NCBI GenBank assembly: GCA_963664605.1
Contig: OY761536.1
Coordinates: 3,348,001 to 3,412,000, forward strand
Origin: JAHOYW01 sp963664605
Lineage (GTDB): Bacteria > Verrucomicrobiota > Lentisphaeria > Victivallales > Victivallaceae
Length of the DNA stretch: 64,000 bases
Reading direction: 5' to 3'
Shown: one piece after another, positions 8,891-17,417 of the stretch
Numbering within the stretch: position 1 is the stretch's first letter
How the letters are laid out: every line of letters starts with the position of its first letter
Position numbers and translations under genes: made by a program
Notes under the pieces: generated by a model
Databases searched by the model: none
What the model was told of the DNA's origin: nothing
What the model saw: the letters and a program-made list of their open reading frames with translations, nothing else

Positions 8891-10312
8891 TTATTGTTTT
8901 GTATATTTCTCTATTTCTTTGTGCCATAATACGAAACAGCCATCATCGTATTTGTCCGCCAGGCAAATCATTTCCGATACCAAAGTGGACCTTGTATCAA
9001 AATATTTTTCATTGTAAAACAGATTATTTAATTCGCCGGGATCATCTCCAAGATTATACATCTCACAGCGGTCCGACAAATTATAAACCAGCTTCCATTT
9101 CCCATCAGTTATCATACGGGATGAATAATGTCCGTAATCATCACCATGATATTCAGCATAATGAAATTTCTTTTCCCAGGATATCTCATCTCCGAGTGCT
9201 CTTATAAAAGAATCTCCGTCAATGCTTTGATTTCCCAGTTTATTTTGCGGAGAACCGGAAATTATATGCATAATACTGGCTGTTACATCCATAAGGTTTA
9301 CACACATGTCTGTATGCTTGCCGATATCAGAACCGGCAGGCTTGAAAATTAATGGTATCCTGTAGGTTTCGTTATACATGTAAGCGCCTTTGCAGGTATG
9401 CTCATGCGAACCAGACATTGAACCATGATCTGCAGTAAAAATAATAGTAGTATTTTCGTACTGTCCAGTTTTCTTCAAGGTATCAATTACCCGACCGACC
9501 ATAATGTCAACTAATTCTATGTATGAATATTCGTAAGCCAGTGCCAGCTTTAATCGCTTGTCGCGTTCTTCCTTTGTTTTTCCTGTTGGATTCAAATGGT
9601 CAATTCCGGCAAGTTTACCAGAATAGAAAGACTTATTTTCCGGGTCAATCTCATAGCGATTTTCAGGGAGAGGAACGTTTTCTGAAGAATAACGCAGACC
9701 GAATTCCTCAGGCAGCATCCATGGCGGATGAGGCCCCGGAAAAGCGCAGTAAAGCAGAAATGGACAATCCTTTTTACGTTCAAGCAAATATAATTCCGTC
9801 ATTTCCGCGGTCTGCACATCAGGGAAAGATGACATTGGGGCATCCAGCAAACCGGCAAAATTATCCACGCTCTCACCTTTCAGTTCCCCCAGCCATGTAC
9901 CAGGGTGAAATGTACTGTTCCTTGGATGATCGTAAACGCCCTTGTGATCGAACCTTGAATTCATCAATTCGTCATCAAAACCAATATGCCATTTCCCAAA
10001 ATAAGCGGTATCATAACTGCTGTTTTCCTTTACCCAGTCTTGAAGCATGGTCATTTCAGGTTTCAAGCGGGAACAGTATGACCACTTTGGTTTGCCTGTA
10101 TTGACCAGTACCTTGTGCTTATGGGGATAAACCCCGGTAAAGAAACTTGCCCGCGCGGGAGAACAGAGAGCTGTAGGAGTATAGGCGTTGTCAAAAACAA
10201 TTGCCTCTCCTGCTATTTTGTCCAGATTTGGGGTGCGGACAAATTTATTCCCATAACACCCCAACATATCTGCCCTTAATTCATCTACAAAAAATACCAG
10301 TATATTGTTCAT
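8891..10312 (-). CDS. Type I sulfatase (formylglycine-dependent)
   Basis: 473 aa from the ATG at 10312, five bases after the stop of the upstream gene; an earlier in-frame ATG at 10345 lies inside that gene. Sulfatase landmarks are all present: N-terminal 'VFFVDELRADMLGCYG' (metal Asp), the C-x-P-x-R modification site 'LCSPARASFFTG' with Cys50 to be converted to formylglycine, 'YFGKWHIG', and 'FTADHGSMSGSHEHTCKG'. It should remove sulfate esters from sugars. There is no signal peptide, so it probably acts in the cytoplasm on imported sulfated oligosaccharides. Its operon partners are glycosidase-like proteins and a pseudopilin. Activation needs a maturase (anSME or FGE) that was not found in this window. 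Confidence 0.93.
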   Translation of the reverse strand: MNNILVFFVDELRADMLGCYGNKFVRTPNLDKIAGEAIVFDNAYTPTALCSPARASFFTGVYPHKHKVLVNTGKPKWSYCSRLKPEMTMLQDWVKENSSYDTAYFGKWHIGFDDELMNSRFDHKGVYDHPRNSTFHPGTWLGELKGESVDNFAGLLDAPMSSFPDVQTAEMTELYLLERKKDCPFLLYCAFPGPHPPWMLPEEFGLRYSSENVPLPENRYEIDPENKSFYSGKLAGIDHLNPTGKTKEERDKRLKLALAYEYSYIELVDIMVGRVIDTLKKTGQYENTTIIFTADHGSMSGSHEHTCKGAYMYNETYRIPLIFKPAGSDIGKHTDMCVNLMDVTASIMHIISGSPQNKLGNQSIDGDSFIRALGDEISWEKKFHYAEYHGDDYGHYSSRMITDGKWKLVYNLSDRCEMYNLGDDPGELNNLFYNEKYFDTRSTLVSEMICLADKYDDGCFVLWHKEIEKYTKQ

Positions 10313-10317
10313 TAAAA

Positions 10318-13122
10318 TTATTTCCCTGTTTCTATGCGATAGCAAATTCTTTCAAGCGGACGAAATCTGACATTTATAATACCCTGTTTATTATTAACAT
10401 CTTTATTATTAAGATAATCCATAACTTTACAGTTTTCCCCTATTTTTAGAGATGAAATATCAAAAGACGCCTCACGAGACTGGTAATAGGGGTTAACCGC
10501 TATAATATAAAAACTTCCATCAAGCTCTTTACAAACATAACTTATTTTCTGGTTGCTGCATGAAATTCGTCGTATATCCTGACTTAAAAATAACGGTTTC
10601 AAGCGTTTTATTTCTTCTCCGAGGCTTATTGTACGTTTCCAGGTTTTTTCAGGATATGGAAGTCCTGAAAACCATATTATGCCGGTAATCCCCTTTATCA
10701 AAGCTTCATATGCCTGGGCTGTCAATTCATCCGGAGTAACACTTTTCTGTACCCAGAGCCAATTGCCCATTGACTGTAGAAACATCCATGCCGGAATCTT
10801 GCGTGATTCGGCAAGCTTTACCGCTTTTTGCGCAGTAATGCCGACATCATTTATAGTTGAACCGTCAAAGCCTACTGGATAACGGTCGACACAAATAATA
10901 TCCCCAGGAAGTCCGCCGATCTTCATGCCTAGTCCTTGCGGTGTTACATTTATGAATACTGGTTTAGATGGAGCAAGTGTTCTTGCATTTTTTACAATCT
11001 TTTTAACCATATCAGGATTTACATGCGGCTCATCAAGCACTATCCAGGCGATAATATTCCTGTGATCTTTCAGGCCACTCATTATTTCCCGGCAAACGGC
11101 GATATTCTCTTCGGTAGGCTGTCCTTGTTTATGAACCCGTATAACGACCTTTATATTATATGTTTCCGCGAGATCAACCATCTTTTTGATGTCGGCAAAA
11201 CTGTAGAATTTATTTTTGATCGAAGTATCCCTGACTACAAGCTCAAGCATGTTCATATTGGCTTCGCGCATTGCGGCAAAGGCATTTTTTCCCGGAAGTC
11301 TAGTGCTGCCCCAGTCAATACCGAATGCCAGAAACGGTTTGCCGTTAACTTCTAATGCATAAGGTTTGGGAACATAATTTTTTACGGTTCCGGCAGTATC
11401 CTTATCCCAGTTTTTCGTTATTTCTTTAGGGAAAGCCTTGAGTATTCCGAAATGTTCTTTGCTGTGAAATCCGCTTTCATAGGTAGGCGACCATGCTGAA
11501 AATTCCTGCGCCTTCTTGTTTTCACGGCAAAGGTTGATCCGCCAATCGCCACTGTCAAAAGCGGACAGCCCCATGATTTCAAATGGTATACGGATTTCAC
11601 ATTCCCAGCGGTCCTTGAACTTTTTAGTTTTCGCCTGCCAGTCACCATTCCATGCAGGATTATTTTTCAAACCGTCATATTGAGCGCCAGATACGCTTAC
11701 TCCGAGATGATAATAATTTTCCCGAGCGGACGGATTGATAAAAAGTTCCACGCTGTCATCCAGCCAGACAAAGCCGTCACGTTTAAGTATATTGCCTTTC
11801 ACTTTGTTCATTTGTGAATCATAGCATTTAAAGCCTATATAAAGATTGTTACTGTCATACATTAAATAACATTCCGTTTTGTTATCCGGCGTATCGCCGT
11901 TCCTCAAGGGCAGCATCACTTTAGTTGCCCCGTTCCAGGGCTTATCGTTCAAAGAACCATCGAGCGTTACCTTGCCATCCGCAGGCGAAGCTTTTACTTC
12001 TGGAAGTTTCAGAAAAACCTTACCGGACTCTTTATCATTTGAAGCCTGGTAAGCGCTTGCCTGTTCGCCTTTTTCCAGTTGCACCGCGTCGACCCAGAAA
12101 ACCCCTTTCGTTTTTTTGTCCGCGGCAACAAAGCCGAAGAAAACTTTACCTTTCTCGACAGGCGGCATAGAAAAAACATAACGTTTCCATTCCTGCGTCA
12201 GTTTCACCTGTTTCTTCCAATTTTTACCCCGCCAGTTATTAACAATAATATTCACCGGCATATTATCCTCGTTACTTCTCAAATAGGCTGATAAAGTATA
12301 CTGTTCGCCAGTTTTTAAATTAAGCATTGTTGAATAAAGCCGTGGAACCGCATCAATACGCATGCATTGTCTACCGTGAAACGGATTGTCAGTATCCAAA
12401 CGCCAACGCTTATATAATTCATCACGATGCGCTAACCAATACTCATCCCTGAGGCCTACGTCACAGGTTCCCCAGTAATCCGGAATACCAGAAGCCGCCT
12501 TAGTTTCAAAACTGTTATTTAGTAAGATGTTTTGAGTAACAGACTTTTTAGCGTCCACAGTATTAGCGACAAGCTTTACTTCTGCGAAAGCGCCTTTAAG
12601 CTTATAGGCTCTCAAACAAATTGGTCCTTTGCCGGAAACAGGAGAAATAACAGATATTTCCCTGTTGTCAACAAAAATCGTTATCCGGTTTGAATTGTAT
12701 ACTAGCTTCAATGAGTGCCATTGCCCTTTTCCAGAGTTGAGTTTTCTGGCACGCAGATTTTTAAAATTAAGCCACAAGATATTTTTTTCATCACTTCCCG
12801 TAAAAATATAAGCCCCGCCGATTATAACTCCAAGCTGCCCGCTTTGACCAGGAATACTTTCAAGCACCTTCATTTTGCAGCTGAAAGTATAATTTTTCCA
12901 TTTTTCGCTACCCGCAAGACACAGCTTAACCGATTTTGCTAAGTTGGGGTTAAGAGTCAGTATATTGTTTTCCACAAGAGCAGTACTTTTACGTGCGCCC
13001 CAGTTTTTCACGCTTCTCTGTGGATGCGAAAAATCATCTTCAAACAGCAGGTTGACATTTTTTGCAAAAATTGCAATAGAAAAGGCTAACAGTAATAATA
13101 CAAGTATAGTTTTTGAGCGCAT
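10318..13122 (-). CDS. Secreted LamG-like/CBM9/TIM-barrel glycosidase-like protein
   Basis: 934 aa with a signal peptide (MRSKTILVLLLLAFSIAIFA). Domains in order: a LamG-like jelly roll (about 25-190, 'LLFEDDFSHP'); a galactose-binding-like module (about 200-365, 'NNSFETKAASGIPDYWG'); a CBM9-like domain (about 375-580, 'VTLDGSLNDKPWNGA', 'NNLYIGFKCYD', 'DDSVELFINP'); a TIM barrel from about 584 ('ALEVNGKPFLAFGIDWG') with 'AWIVLDEPHVNP' (Glu about 697); and a short C-terminal beta domain. A nucleophile Glu is not evident on the later strand ('WMFLQSMGNWLW'). The barrel matches the one in the 3006-6509 protein. It is the first structural gene after the GntR-type regulator, with AAAGGG before the ATG. 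Substrate unknown; an extracellular polysaccharide is likely. Confidence 0.85.
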   Translation of the reverse strand: MRSKTILVLLLLAFSIAIFAKNVNLLFEDDFSHPQRSVKNWGARKSTALVENNILTLNPNLAKSVKLCLAGSEKWKNYTFSCKMKVLESIPGQSGQLGVIIGGAYIFTGSDEKNILWLNFKNLRARKLNSGKGQWHSLKLVYNSNRITIFVDNREISVISPVSGKGPICLRAYKLKGAFAEVKLVANTVDAKKSVTQNILLNNSFETKAASGIPDYWGTCDVGLRDEYWLAHRDELYKRWRLDTDNPFHGRQCMRIDAVPRLYSTMLNLKTGEQYTLSAYLRSNEDNMPVNIIVNNWRGKNWKKQVKLTQEWKRYVFSMPPVEKGKVFFGFVAADKKTKGVFWVDAVQLEKGEQASAYQASNDKESGKVFLKLPEVKASPADGKVTLDGSLNDKPWNGATKVMLPLRNGDTPDNKTECYLMYDSNNLYIGFKCYDSQMNKVKGNILKRDGFVWLDDSVELFINPSARENYYHLGVSVSGAQYDGLKNNPAWNGDWQAKTKKFKDRWECEIRIPFEIMGLSAFDSGDWRINLCRENKKAQEFSAWSPTYESGFHSKEHFGILKAFPKEITKNWDKDTAGTVKNYVPKPYALEVNGKPFLAFGIDWGSTRLPGKNAFAAMREANMNMLELVVRDTSIKNKFYSFADIKKMVDLAETYNIKVVIRVHKQGQPTEENIAVCREIMSGLKDHRNIIAWIVLDEPHVNPDMVKKIVKNARTLAPSKPVFINVTPQGLGMKIGGLPGDIICVDRYPVGFDGSTINDVGITAQKAVKLAESRKIPAWMFLQSMGNWLWVQKSVTPDELTAQAYEALIKGITGIIWFSGLPYPEKTWKRTISLGEEIKRLKPLFLSQDIRRISCSNQKISYVCKELDGSFYIIAVNPYYQSREASFDISSLKIGENCKVMDYLNNKDVNNKQGIINVRFRPLERICYRIETGK

Positions 13123-13180
13123 TTTTATCCCTTTAATTTATGTGTTTTTATCTATATCCGCTTTATGTCCGGATTCTTAT

Positions 13181-14281
13181 TTAAGAAATATCTTTGACAC
13201 TTTCCCGCTCAAGTAAAAGTGGTTTTACTATCAACGAAGAAGGTTCATTCCTTTGTATAGAAAACAGATTGAACAAAGATTGTACCGAGAGCCTGCCGAT
13301 TTCCTCATACGGTTGAGTTATCGCGGTTATCGCTGGAGTTGTAATATTAAAAGCAGCCATGTCGCCAAGAGTTATCAATGAAATATCGTCAGGTATTTTT
13401 ATGCCGGCTTTCTTCATTGAAAGATATGCTTCCACCGCAGTATTTTCACCAGTTGACAAAATAGCGGTCATATCCGGGTTTTTCTCAAGCAGTTCCATTA
13501 CAGTGCCCTGTGGATTGGTAAAAGGACTTGGATTTAACCGAGGATAATCCAATACTATCTTAGGCATATCATTCAGGCAAAGTCCATAATCATTAAGCTT
13601 ATGTTCCATGCCGTTATAAAGGTCATTGAAGGACGGAACATCAATTTTGTATCCAAGTATCCCTATTTTTTTATGCCCGCGTTCAACAAGATGACTTATC
13701 GCGATCTGACCCATTTTGAAATAATCAACACTGATATTGCTGAAAACTTCACGGTCAAATGCAGTATTTATAAGCACAAAGGGAATTTTCCTTTTTTTCA
13801 GTTCGGTTAAATTGCTCGTAAATGACCTAAGCGGAGGAGGATAAATTATAGCGCCGGCAATGGTGCCCTTATCAAGCTTATCTACGAGTTTTATCTCCTC
13901 ACTAAAGTCGTTCCGCGCCGACTCGAGAAGCAGCCCGGTGTTGTATTTATCAAGCTCGGCTTTAATGCCGCGTAGTATATAGGTAATATGCTCTGAACAA
14001 ATATCCGGAAGCACCACAGCAACATTATTGAAACCATTCAGCGGCTGAGCAACAAAAACCCCTTTCCCTTGATGTTGCCGGAGATAACCATCATTGGCAA
14101 GTTCGGAAATAACCTTGCGGACAACCCCAATACTTATACCGGTATCAGATTCAAGCACCCGTATACTGGGGAGCTTGGTACCGGGAGGCCATTCACCGCT
14201 TTTTATCTTAGACAGCATGGATTCCCGAAGCTGGGTCCCGAGATTCCTGTCTGTCTTGCGTTGTATTTTTAATGAGTTCAT
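13181..14281 (-). CDS. GntR-type winged-helix regulator with LacI-like sugar-binding domain
   Basis: 366 aa. The first ~75 residues are a GntR winged helix ('LRESMLSKIKSGEWPPGTKLPS', 'GISIGVVRKVISELANDGYLRQHQGKGVFVA'). The rest is a periplasmic-binding-protein-like sensor of LacI type ('VAVVLPDICSEHITYILRGIKAEL', 'GHKKIGILGY', 'TAILSTGENTAVEAYLSMK', 'PDDISLITLGD'), the architecture of AraR. It should sense a sugar or derivative and repress the divergent isomerase/ADP-ribosylglycohydrolase-like genes, itself and the glycosidase genes downstream. No Shine-Dalgarno precedes the ATG, and the predicted transcription start falls on or next to it, so it may be translated from a leaderless mRNA. Confidence 0.92.
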   Translation of the reverse strand: MNSLKIQRKTDRNLGTQLRESMLSKIKSGEWPPGTKLPSIRVLESDTGISIGVVRKVISELANDGYLRQHQGKGVFVAQPLNGFNNVAVVLPDICSEHITYILRGIKAELDKYNTGLLLESARNDFSEEIKLVDKLDKGTIAGAIIYPPPLRSFTSNLTELKKRKIPFVLINTAFDREVFSNISVDYFKMGQIAISHLVERGHKKIGILGYKIDVPSFNDLYNGMEHKLNDYGLCLNDMPKIVLDYPRLNPSPFTNPQGTVMELLEKNPDMTAILSTGENTAVEAYLSMKKAGIKIPDDISLITLGDMAAFNITTPAITAITQPYEEIGRLSVQSLFNLFSIQRNEPSSLIVKPLLLERESVKDIS

Positions 14282-14287
14282 GTTACT

Positions 14288-14316
14288 ATGATATCACAGT
14301 TAAGTAATTTTGTCAA
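14288..14316 (-). promoter_or_regulatory. Promoter of the GntR-type regulator
   Basis: On the minus strand, TTGACA (14316-14311) is followed by a 17-bp spacer and TATCAT (14293-14288), five of six matches to the -10 consensus. The expected start of transcription is about 14281, at the ATG itself. The operator copy at 14289-14302 covers the -10 element. Confidence 0.7.
14289..14302 (-). promoter_or_regulatory. GntR-type operator, copy 1
   Basis: Read on the minus strand it is TAACTGTGATATCA, with the palindromic core TGATATCA (14289-14296). The same 14-mer appears on the plus strand at 14373-14386. The two copies are in inverted orientation, each over the -10 region of one divergent promoter, as expected for a repressor that controls both. 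Confidence 0.75.
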
Positions 14317-14345
14317 GCATAAAAACAAAATAAATCATAAAAAAC

Positions 14346-14373
14346 TTGACATTCAACAAACAAATACTATAAT
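14346..14373 (+). promoter_or_regulatory. Sigma70-type promoter of the isomerase/ADP-ribosylglycohydrolase operon
   Basis: Perfect TTGACA (14346-14351), a 16-bp spacer and perfect TATAAT (14368-14373). The expected start is near 14380, inside operator copy 2. The ATG at 14408 has AAGGA about eight bases upstream. Confidence 0.85.
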
Positions 14374-14387
14374 AACTGTGATATCAC
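14373..14387 (+). promoter_or_regulatory. GntR-type operator, copy 2
   Basis: TAACTGTGATATCAC, containing the 10-bp perfect palindrome GTGATATCAC (14378-14387). It overlaps the end of the -10 element and the predicted start site, so binding would block initiation. It is centred 90 bp from copy 1. Confidence 0.78.
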
Positions 14388-14407
14388 TATTAAAAAGGAA
14401 ACGTACA

Positions 14408-15301
14408 ATGAATACAGACATTAAGGACTTTGTCGGAATCTCAACAAATGTAATGCCCGGAGTTGATATATGGGAGGCTGCTGAATTAACCCGGAAATAT
14501 GACCTGGCTTGCATGGAAATACATTTTGGTGACTTCGAAGCAGCTGTAGGGAATCCGTGGATGATCACGCATGCTGGAATATGGCCGCGTAATTTCTCAA
14601 AAGAAAACCGGAAACGCTTAAAGGATGAACTTGGTCATATAAAAAATCTGGTAATTCACGGAACACCTACTGATTTAAATATAGCTGCCTTAAACCCGGG
14701 GATACGCGATGAATCCAGGCGTCAACAAGTTGAAATGCTTGAACTCGGAATGGATTTAGGCGCCCGATGGGTGACATATCATGAAGGACGACAGTCCAAC
14801 TCGGTTGTCCCACCTTCCTTTGTCCGGGATAAAAATATTGAATTTATAGAATCCATATTAGCAGAAGCTAAAAGCGCGGGGGTGAAACTGGCATATGAAA
14901 CTTTTGACGTTGAATTACTGACAAAAATTCCAGACAGGACATTTGGTTTCCTTCTGGATATTGGACATGCGGCAATGATACGTAACAAGTTTGCACCGGA
15001 AGGACGCGGTGATACAAAAACAATTCTGGACTGGATAGATTTCCTTGATGAACGCTTGATTGAAATGCACATCCACAATGTAATAAACTGGGCTGAAATG
15101 CCGATATACGGCATGGCACACCGTTCATTTGAGTATGGGCTTTGCCTTGATTTAGAACAGATTATCAAGAAATTAAAAACTAAAAATATTATGGTTCCTT
15201 TAATTTCAGAAATATATGAACCTACAGCAGAAAAGGCCGTTGAAACACTGGCAAGAACCCGTGATAAAATATGCGAATACTGGAATAAAGTTGTAGACTA
15301 A
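14408..15301 (+). CDS. Sugar phosphate isomerase/epimerase (xylose isomerase-like TIM barrel)
   Basis: 297 aa from the ATG at 14408, which has AAGGA upstream and lies downstream of the promoter; an upstream in-frame ATG at 14288 lies before the promoter and is rejected. The fold is the AP-endonuclease-2/xylose-isomerase-like barrel. Metal-ligand candidates are the Glu in 'LAYETFDVE', Asp/His in 'FLLDIGHAAM', His in 'IEMHIHNV' and Glu in 'LISEIYEP'. These enzymes isomerise or epimerise sugars and cyclitols in the cytoplasm. The stop overlaps the next ATG by one base (TAATG), so the two proteins are translationally coupled. Exact substrate unknown. Confidence 0.88.
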   Translation: MNTDIKDFVGISTNVMPGVDIWEAAELTRKYDLACMEIHFGDFEAAVGNPWMITHAGIWPRNFSKENRKRLKDELGHIKNLVIHGTPTDLNIAALNPGIRDESRRQQVEMLELGMDLGARWVTYHEGRQSNSVVPPSFVRDKNIEFIESILAEAKSAGVKLAYETFDVELLTKIPDRTFGFLLDIGHAAMIRNKFAPEGRGDTKTILDWIDFLDERLIEMHIHNVINWAEMPIYGMAHRSFEYGLCLDLEQIIKKLKTKNIMVPLISEIYEPTAEKAVETLARTRDKICEYWNKVVD

Positions 15302-16755
15302 TGAATAATAATTATCACGAAAAAATAATGGGCTGCTGGCTCGGTAAGGCTGTAGGCGGAACCCTTGGACAACCTTATGAGGGAGTGTTGGGGCCGCTTG
15401 ACCTGGATTTTTACAGTCCTGTACCTGATGACATGATTCCCAATGATGATCTTGACTTGCAGGTATTATGGGCCTGTGTGCTTGATAAAATGGAAGAACC
15501 GGCCGTAGACCGGCAGATTATAGGCAAAGCCTGGCTGGAACACGTAAATTTTCCATGGGACGAATACGGCGTGGCTATCAGAAATATGCGCAACGGAATA
15601 ATGCCGCCGTTTTCAGGCAGCCATGATAACTATTTCGTTAACGGCCTTGGCGCGGCAATACGCAGTGAATTGTGGGCATGCCTGGCTCCAGGCAATTCTG
15701 AACTGGCGGCAAAATACGCCTATGAGGACGCGTGTACTGACCATGACGGCAATGGCGTTTATGCTGAAATGTTCCTCTCCGCAATGGAAAGTCAGGCTTT
15801 TGCGTCTGATTCGATTGATGAGTGTATTGATGCCGGGCTTAAGGTAATTCCTGAAGACTCGCTTTTGCGTAACGCTCTTGAGGACACGCTCAAGTGGTGC
15901 GATGAAACATCTGACTGGATAGATGCACGTGAAAAAATTCTTGATAAATATGAAAGTGATAATTTTACCGATGTGGTTATGAATATGCCGTTCATCCTGG
16001 TGGCTTTGATGTTTGGTAAAGGCGATTTTAGTAAATCCATCTGTATTTCGGTAAACTGCGGCCGTGACGCGGACTGCACGACAGCTACAGTCGGCGCTTT
16101 TTTGGGAATACTTAAACCTGATTCAATTGAAGAAAAATGGTTGAAACCAATCGGCAGGAAACTGGTAATCAATCCGGAAATCACCGGAATCTCTCATCCC
16201 GATACTCTCAATGATTTTACTGAAATGGTAATCTCTCTGAAAAACCGTCTTAAGGAAAAATCTCCGCCGGAAGTATCTGTTAACTCATTTGAAAATCCGA
16301 TAAAATTTCACGCAAAAACAGCTATTGCCAACAGAAAATATCTTGATAACAACATGCAGTTTTCCACTCCGCCGGAAGCTGAATATAATGATGTAATTTC
16401 TTTTACAAGTTATATGTCGGAACTTCCATCTGCTACAATCGGAAACGATCAGGTATTGTTGTTGAGTTTTGCCTTTGAGTTCGAAGAAGCAATTGAAACT
16501 ATGGTTATGTTCAACACTCCTGAAAACTGCTGGGTATGGATTGATGATGAATTTATGTTTGCCCGCGAATGCGGACGCATGGCTCCGTCCTTCCATCGCG
16601 CCCCGGTAAACCAGCGGCAAAAAATCAAGCTGGATGCCGGAAAGCACACCATGACTGTCGGCCTTATGACAGTTTCAGACAACGATATGATACGCTGGGT
16701 TATGGGGCTCGGCAACGCCGCAAACGGACAATGGATACTCAACCCTTTCATCTAA
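15301..16755 (+). CDS. ADP-ribosylglycohydrolase-family protein with C-terminal beta domain
   Basis: 484 aa. The all-alpha ADP-ribosylglycohydrolase fold occupies about residues 1-330: 'MGCWLGKAVGGTLGQPYEG', acidic metal motif 'PNDDLDLQVLW', and the C-terminal metal signature 'VNCGRDADCTTATVGAFLGIL'. The last ~140 residues form a beta-rich domain ('NCWVWIDDEFMFARE', 'KIKLDAGKHTMTVGLM') resembling a galactose-binding or PA14-like module. The family cleaves N- or O-glycosidic bonds of ADP-ribose and related nucleosides. In a sugar-responsive operon next to an isomerase-like gene, this member may act on a sugar conjugate rather than on ADP-ribosylated protein; that is inference. Confidence 0.88.
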   Translation: MNNNYHEKIMGCWLGKAVGGTLGQPYEGVLGPLDLDFYSPVPDDMIPNDDLDLQVLWACVLDKMEEPAVDRQIIGKAWLEHVNFPWDEYGVAIRNMRNGIMPPFSGSHDNYFVNGLGAAIRSELWACLAPGNSELAAKYAYEDACTDHDGNGVYAEMFLSAMESQAFASDSIDECIDAGLKVIPEDSLLRNALEDTLKWCDETSDWIDAREKILDKYESDNFTDVVMNMPFILVALMFGKGDFSKSICISVNCGRDADCTTATVGAFLGILKPDSIEEKWLKPIGRKLVINPEITGISHPDTLNDFTEMVISLKNRLKEKSPPEVSVNSFENPIKFHAKTAIANRKYLDNNMQFSTPPEAEYNDVISFTSYMSELPSATIGNDQVLLLSFAFEFEEAIETMVMFNTPENCWVWIDDEFMFARECGRMAPSFHRAPVNQRQKIKLDAGKHTMTVGLMTVSDNDMIRWVMGLGNAANGQWILNPFI

Positions 16756-16902
16756 AGGAAATAGTCTTCTTTTAAATTTCACTACAATTATGAATTCCGG
16801 GAGCTTCTTGAAGCATAAGTCAAATATACCAATATATAAGCTTGATGTTTATATACGCCTTGTCTCCAAGTTTACTATCCGTACTTTTGTAGCTGATTTA
16901 AT
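16756..16902. other. Convergent intergenic region
   Basis: 147 bp between the plus-strand ADP-ribosylglycohydrolase-like gene and the minus-strand pseudogene. Only a weak GCTTC-TT-GAAGC hairpin near 16803 is visible, with no clear terminator and no ORF. Confidence 0.5.
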
Positions 16903-17417
16903 TTAAGACACTAGACGCTTGAATCTGGTATGGGCCTCGGGCCCTTTCAGGGATTGTTCCAGTATATTATTGTCAAGCATGCCTTTCAATTTCGCAAACA
17001 CCCTGTATACCGCAATGGAATATTTTTCCACCAGCTCATCAGTATGCGCCAAAGTTGGATAAAAAGCGGAACCAGCCAGAAATCCCTTATCCAACATCAA
17101 CTGAGTAAACAGCATCCGCATAATATTGGATTTTCATTTTGGAAAACCAGCCGTGATATCCGGAAACTGTTACTTTAGAACGTCCAGTAGTCGCACGGGC
17201 AATACGTACGGCAACCGCCATTGATTTGCCGCCTGAACGAGTGAATCTGGCCTGCCCTGCCCACGGGTGAATCTCAATAAGTTTTTCAGCCAGTTCCACT
17301 TCTTCAGGCGGATTGAGGCTGGACATTGTTCCTTCATCTATTACTTTTTTAACTGCGGCATTGACCGCCGGGGATGATTTTTTTAGCTTTGTTATAGAGT
17401 TCTTGAGTTTTATTCAT
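16903..17417 (-). pseudogene. Decayed class-III aminotransferase (glutamate-1-semialdehyde aminotransferase-like)
   Basis: The remnant starts at the ATG at 17417, overlapping the end of the amidohydrolase gene. It reads 'MNKTQELYNKAKKIIPGG', then a frameshift (two bases missing versus the family) leads to a stop. The family sequence resumes in another frame: 'VNAAVKKVIDEGTM', 'EEVELAEKLIEIHPWAGQARFTRSGG', 'VAVRIARATTGRSKV', 'GYHGW'. About 230-250 internal residues, including the PLP-lysine region, are absent. A third frame carries the family C-terminus 'LFTQLMLDKGFLAGSAFYPTLAHTDELVEKY' and 'LKGPEAHTRFKRL'. The gene has one large internal deletion plus at least two frame changes and cannot make an active enzyme. 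Confidence 0.88.

Noticed and set aside
14288..14407. N-terminal extension of the isomerase-like gene to an upstream ATG at 14288.
   Set aside because: The extension would start upstream of the promoter and operator, has no ribosome site and is not typical of the family; the ATG at 14408 has AAGGA.
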